Shown here: one piece after another, positions 62,656-64,000 of the stretch
Layout: the number at the start of each line of letters is the position of its first letter
How positions within the stretch are numbered: the stretch's first letter is position 1
From: Coriobacteriia bacterium
GTDB lineage: Bacteria > Actinomycetota > Coriobacteriia > Anaerosomatales > PHET01
Assembly (NCBI GenBank): GCA_034370385.1
Contig: JAXMKZ010000030.1
Span: 87,209 to 151,208, forward strand
Length of the DNA: 64,000 bases
Direction: 5' to 3'
Program-made: the position numbers and the translations under genes
Notes under the pieces: model-generated
Told to the model about the DNA's origin: nothing
What the model saw: the letters and a program-made list of their open reading frames with translations, nothing else
Database searches by the model: none

Positions 62656-64000
62656 ATGTTCACCGCAGACTCGAACCGCCAGACGGTCGCCGAGTTCGTC
62701 ACGATCGAACAACTCGTTCCACCCGATCATCTGCTACGCCGCATCGACACAGCCGTCGACTTCTCCTTCATCAACGAGATCTGCCGCCCGTACTACTCTG
62801 CCGACAACGGCCGTCCCGCCATCGAGCCCGAGATCGTGTTCCGTGCCCTTCTGATCGGCTACCTCTTCGGTATCAGAAGCGAGCGGCGGCTCGTCTCAGA
62901 GATCGCGGTGAACGTGGCGTATCGCTGGTTTCTGCGCCTGTCTCTGACCGACCCGGTCTTCGACGCGTCGGTTATCTGGCAGAACCGCCGCAGGCGTTTT
63001 GCCGGCACCGACGTCGCCCAGCGCATCTTCGACGGCATCGTCATCCAGGCCATCGACGCCGGGCTCGTCTCCGGAGAGGTGCTCTTCACCGACTCGACCC
63101 ACTTGAAAGCCAACGCCAACGGCAGGCGCCACACCGAGGACCACGTGAGTGCGAGCGTTGCCGACTACTTGGCTGATCTCGACGCCGACATCGACGCCGA
63201 CCGCGCCGCACACGGCAAGAAGCCGTTCGATCGCGACGAGACCAAGCCGTCGCCTGAGCGCAGGATCAAGCGCTCCGTGACCGACCCGGATGCCGGATTC
63301 ATGCACCGCGACGGCAAGCCCAAGGGCTTCTTCTTCCTCGACCACACGACCGTCGACACGCGTGTGGGCATCATCACCGACGTGTTCGTGACCCCGGGAA
63401 ACGTCACCGACGCCGAGCCGTACCTCGACAGGCTCACGACCCAGATCGACAAGTTCGGTTTCGAGGTCGCTGCCGTCGGCATCGATGCCGGATACAACAC
63501 CTTCCCCGTCTGCAAGGGCCTTGACGCCCTGGGCATCGAAGCGGCGGTCGGGCGAAGACGGGCCGGGCATCCCAAGGGGGTGTGGGGCAAGCACCGCTTC
63601 GACTACGACCGCGACGCTGACGTCTACCGCTGCCCGCAAGGCGCGGTGCTCGCCTACGCGACCACCGACCGCAACGGGTACCGCTCCTACCGGGCAGCGA
63701 GGTCACGCTGTCAGGGGTGCCCGAAGATCGCACTCTGCCTCACCCCCGCTCAGCGCGAACGCACGATCCGCCGGCATGTCTGGGAGGACGCCAAAGACCG
63801 TTGCTTGGACTTCACGAGAAGCGATATCGGGTCGAGGATCTATGCGCGAAGAAGAGAGACGGTCGAGCGCTCCTTCGCAGATGCCAAGGAGCTCCACGGA
63901 CTCAGATACTGCAGGATGCGGGGGATCGAGCGGGTCTCAGAGCAGTGCCTGCTGACCGCAGCGGCCCAGAACATCAAGAAGTTGGCTTTCGCGCTCACCT
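62656..64000 (+). mobile_element. IS1182-family transposase, 3' end outside window
   Basis: At least 448 codons, open to the window edge. The N-terminal part has VPPDHLLRRIDTAVDFSFI, IEPEIVFRALLIGYLFGIRS and ERRLVSEIAVNVAYRWFL, typical of IS1182. Candidate DDE residues are D146 (FTDSTHLKAN), D277 (GIDAGYN) and E404 (ETVERSFADAKE). A cysteine cluster CQGCPKIALC lies between the last two. GGGAGG precedes the ATG. No frameshift is visible, so it looks intact as far as seen. The left terminal repeat could not be fixed. Confidence 0.92.

Overview
The window is high-GC bacterial DNA, gene-dense, with short gaps and many 4-base GTGA or ATGA stop-start overlaps and frequent GTG starts. The gene content points to an actinobacterial lineage. 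It has a GarA-like FHA protein next to an FtsR-type MerR regulator, a short RsiG-like protein, NrdR beside LexA, and an anaerobic amino-acid metabolism built on indolepyruvate:ferredoxin oxidoreductase, ADP-forming acyl-CoA synthetase and a split glycine decarboxylase. A largely anaerobic but oxygen-exposed, Coriobacteriia-like organism (katG and a PerR-type Fur are present) is my best guess. This is inference; no rRNA gene is in the window.

Layout. 1-3.1 kb: end of hflX, then lexA divergent from a YneA-like LysM cell-division suppressor across a promoter packed with SOS boxes, followed by nrdR, dut and a Nudix gene. 3.3-6.4 kb: two NCS2 nucleobase permeases, each followed by a strong hairpin, and a small lipoprotein. 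6.6-7.9 kb: three small envelope or unknown genes. 7.9-18 kb, minus strand: a long probable operon iorA-iorB-ACT-livK2-livK1-livHMGF-paaK, read as amino-acid import coupled to oxidative decarboxylation of aryl or branched 2-oxoacids and acyl-CoA handling. 18.2-22.9 kb: an NlpC/P60 hydrolase, apt, hpt, a nuclease-like protein, ftsR, a GarA-like protein, an unknown small gene and the RsiG-like protein. 22.9-29.4 kb: gcvT-gcvH-gcvPA-gcvPB-lipoate ligase downstream of a dacA-type carboxypeptidase.

29.5-39.3 kb: a degenerate GGDEF membrane protein, a second paaK-ACT pair, a VanW protein, a large nucleotidyltransferase/phosphomutase-like fusion, a CDP-alcohol phosphatidyltransferase, CorA and a secreted Ig-like protein. 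39.6-48 kb: an ABC-F protein, two flavoproteins with a methyltransferase, and katG with a Fur/PerR regulator. 48.2-57.8 kb is a signalling island: a dual-specificity-phosphatase-like protein, a GAF-SpoIIE phosphatase, a KaiC-like double ATPase, a MerR-REC hybrid regulator, two small membrane proteins, a lipid kinase, a PAS/RsbW-like ATPase protein and an active-looking diguanylate cyclase with a ferritin-like N-terminus. 57.8-64 kb: an ADP-forming acyl-CoA synthetase, a TIM-barrel isomerase, a clear heliorhodopsin and a partial IS1182-type transposase.

Themes worth attention are the KaiC/MerR-REC/SpoIIE cassette near a heliorhodopsin, a possible c-di-GMP circuit (RsiG-like protein, ferritin-GGDEF, degenerate GGDEF), and the IOR-ACT-Liv-PaaK operon. 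No CRISPR array, rRNA or convincing tRNA was seen.
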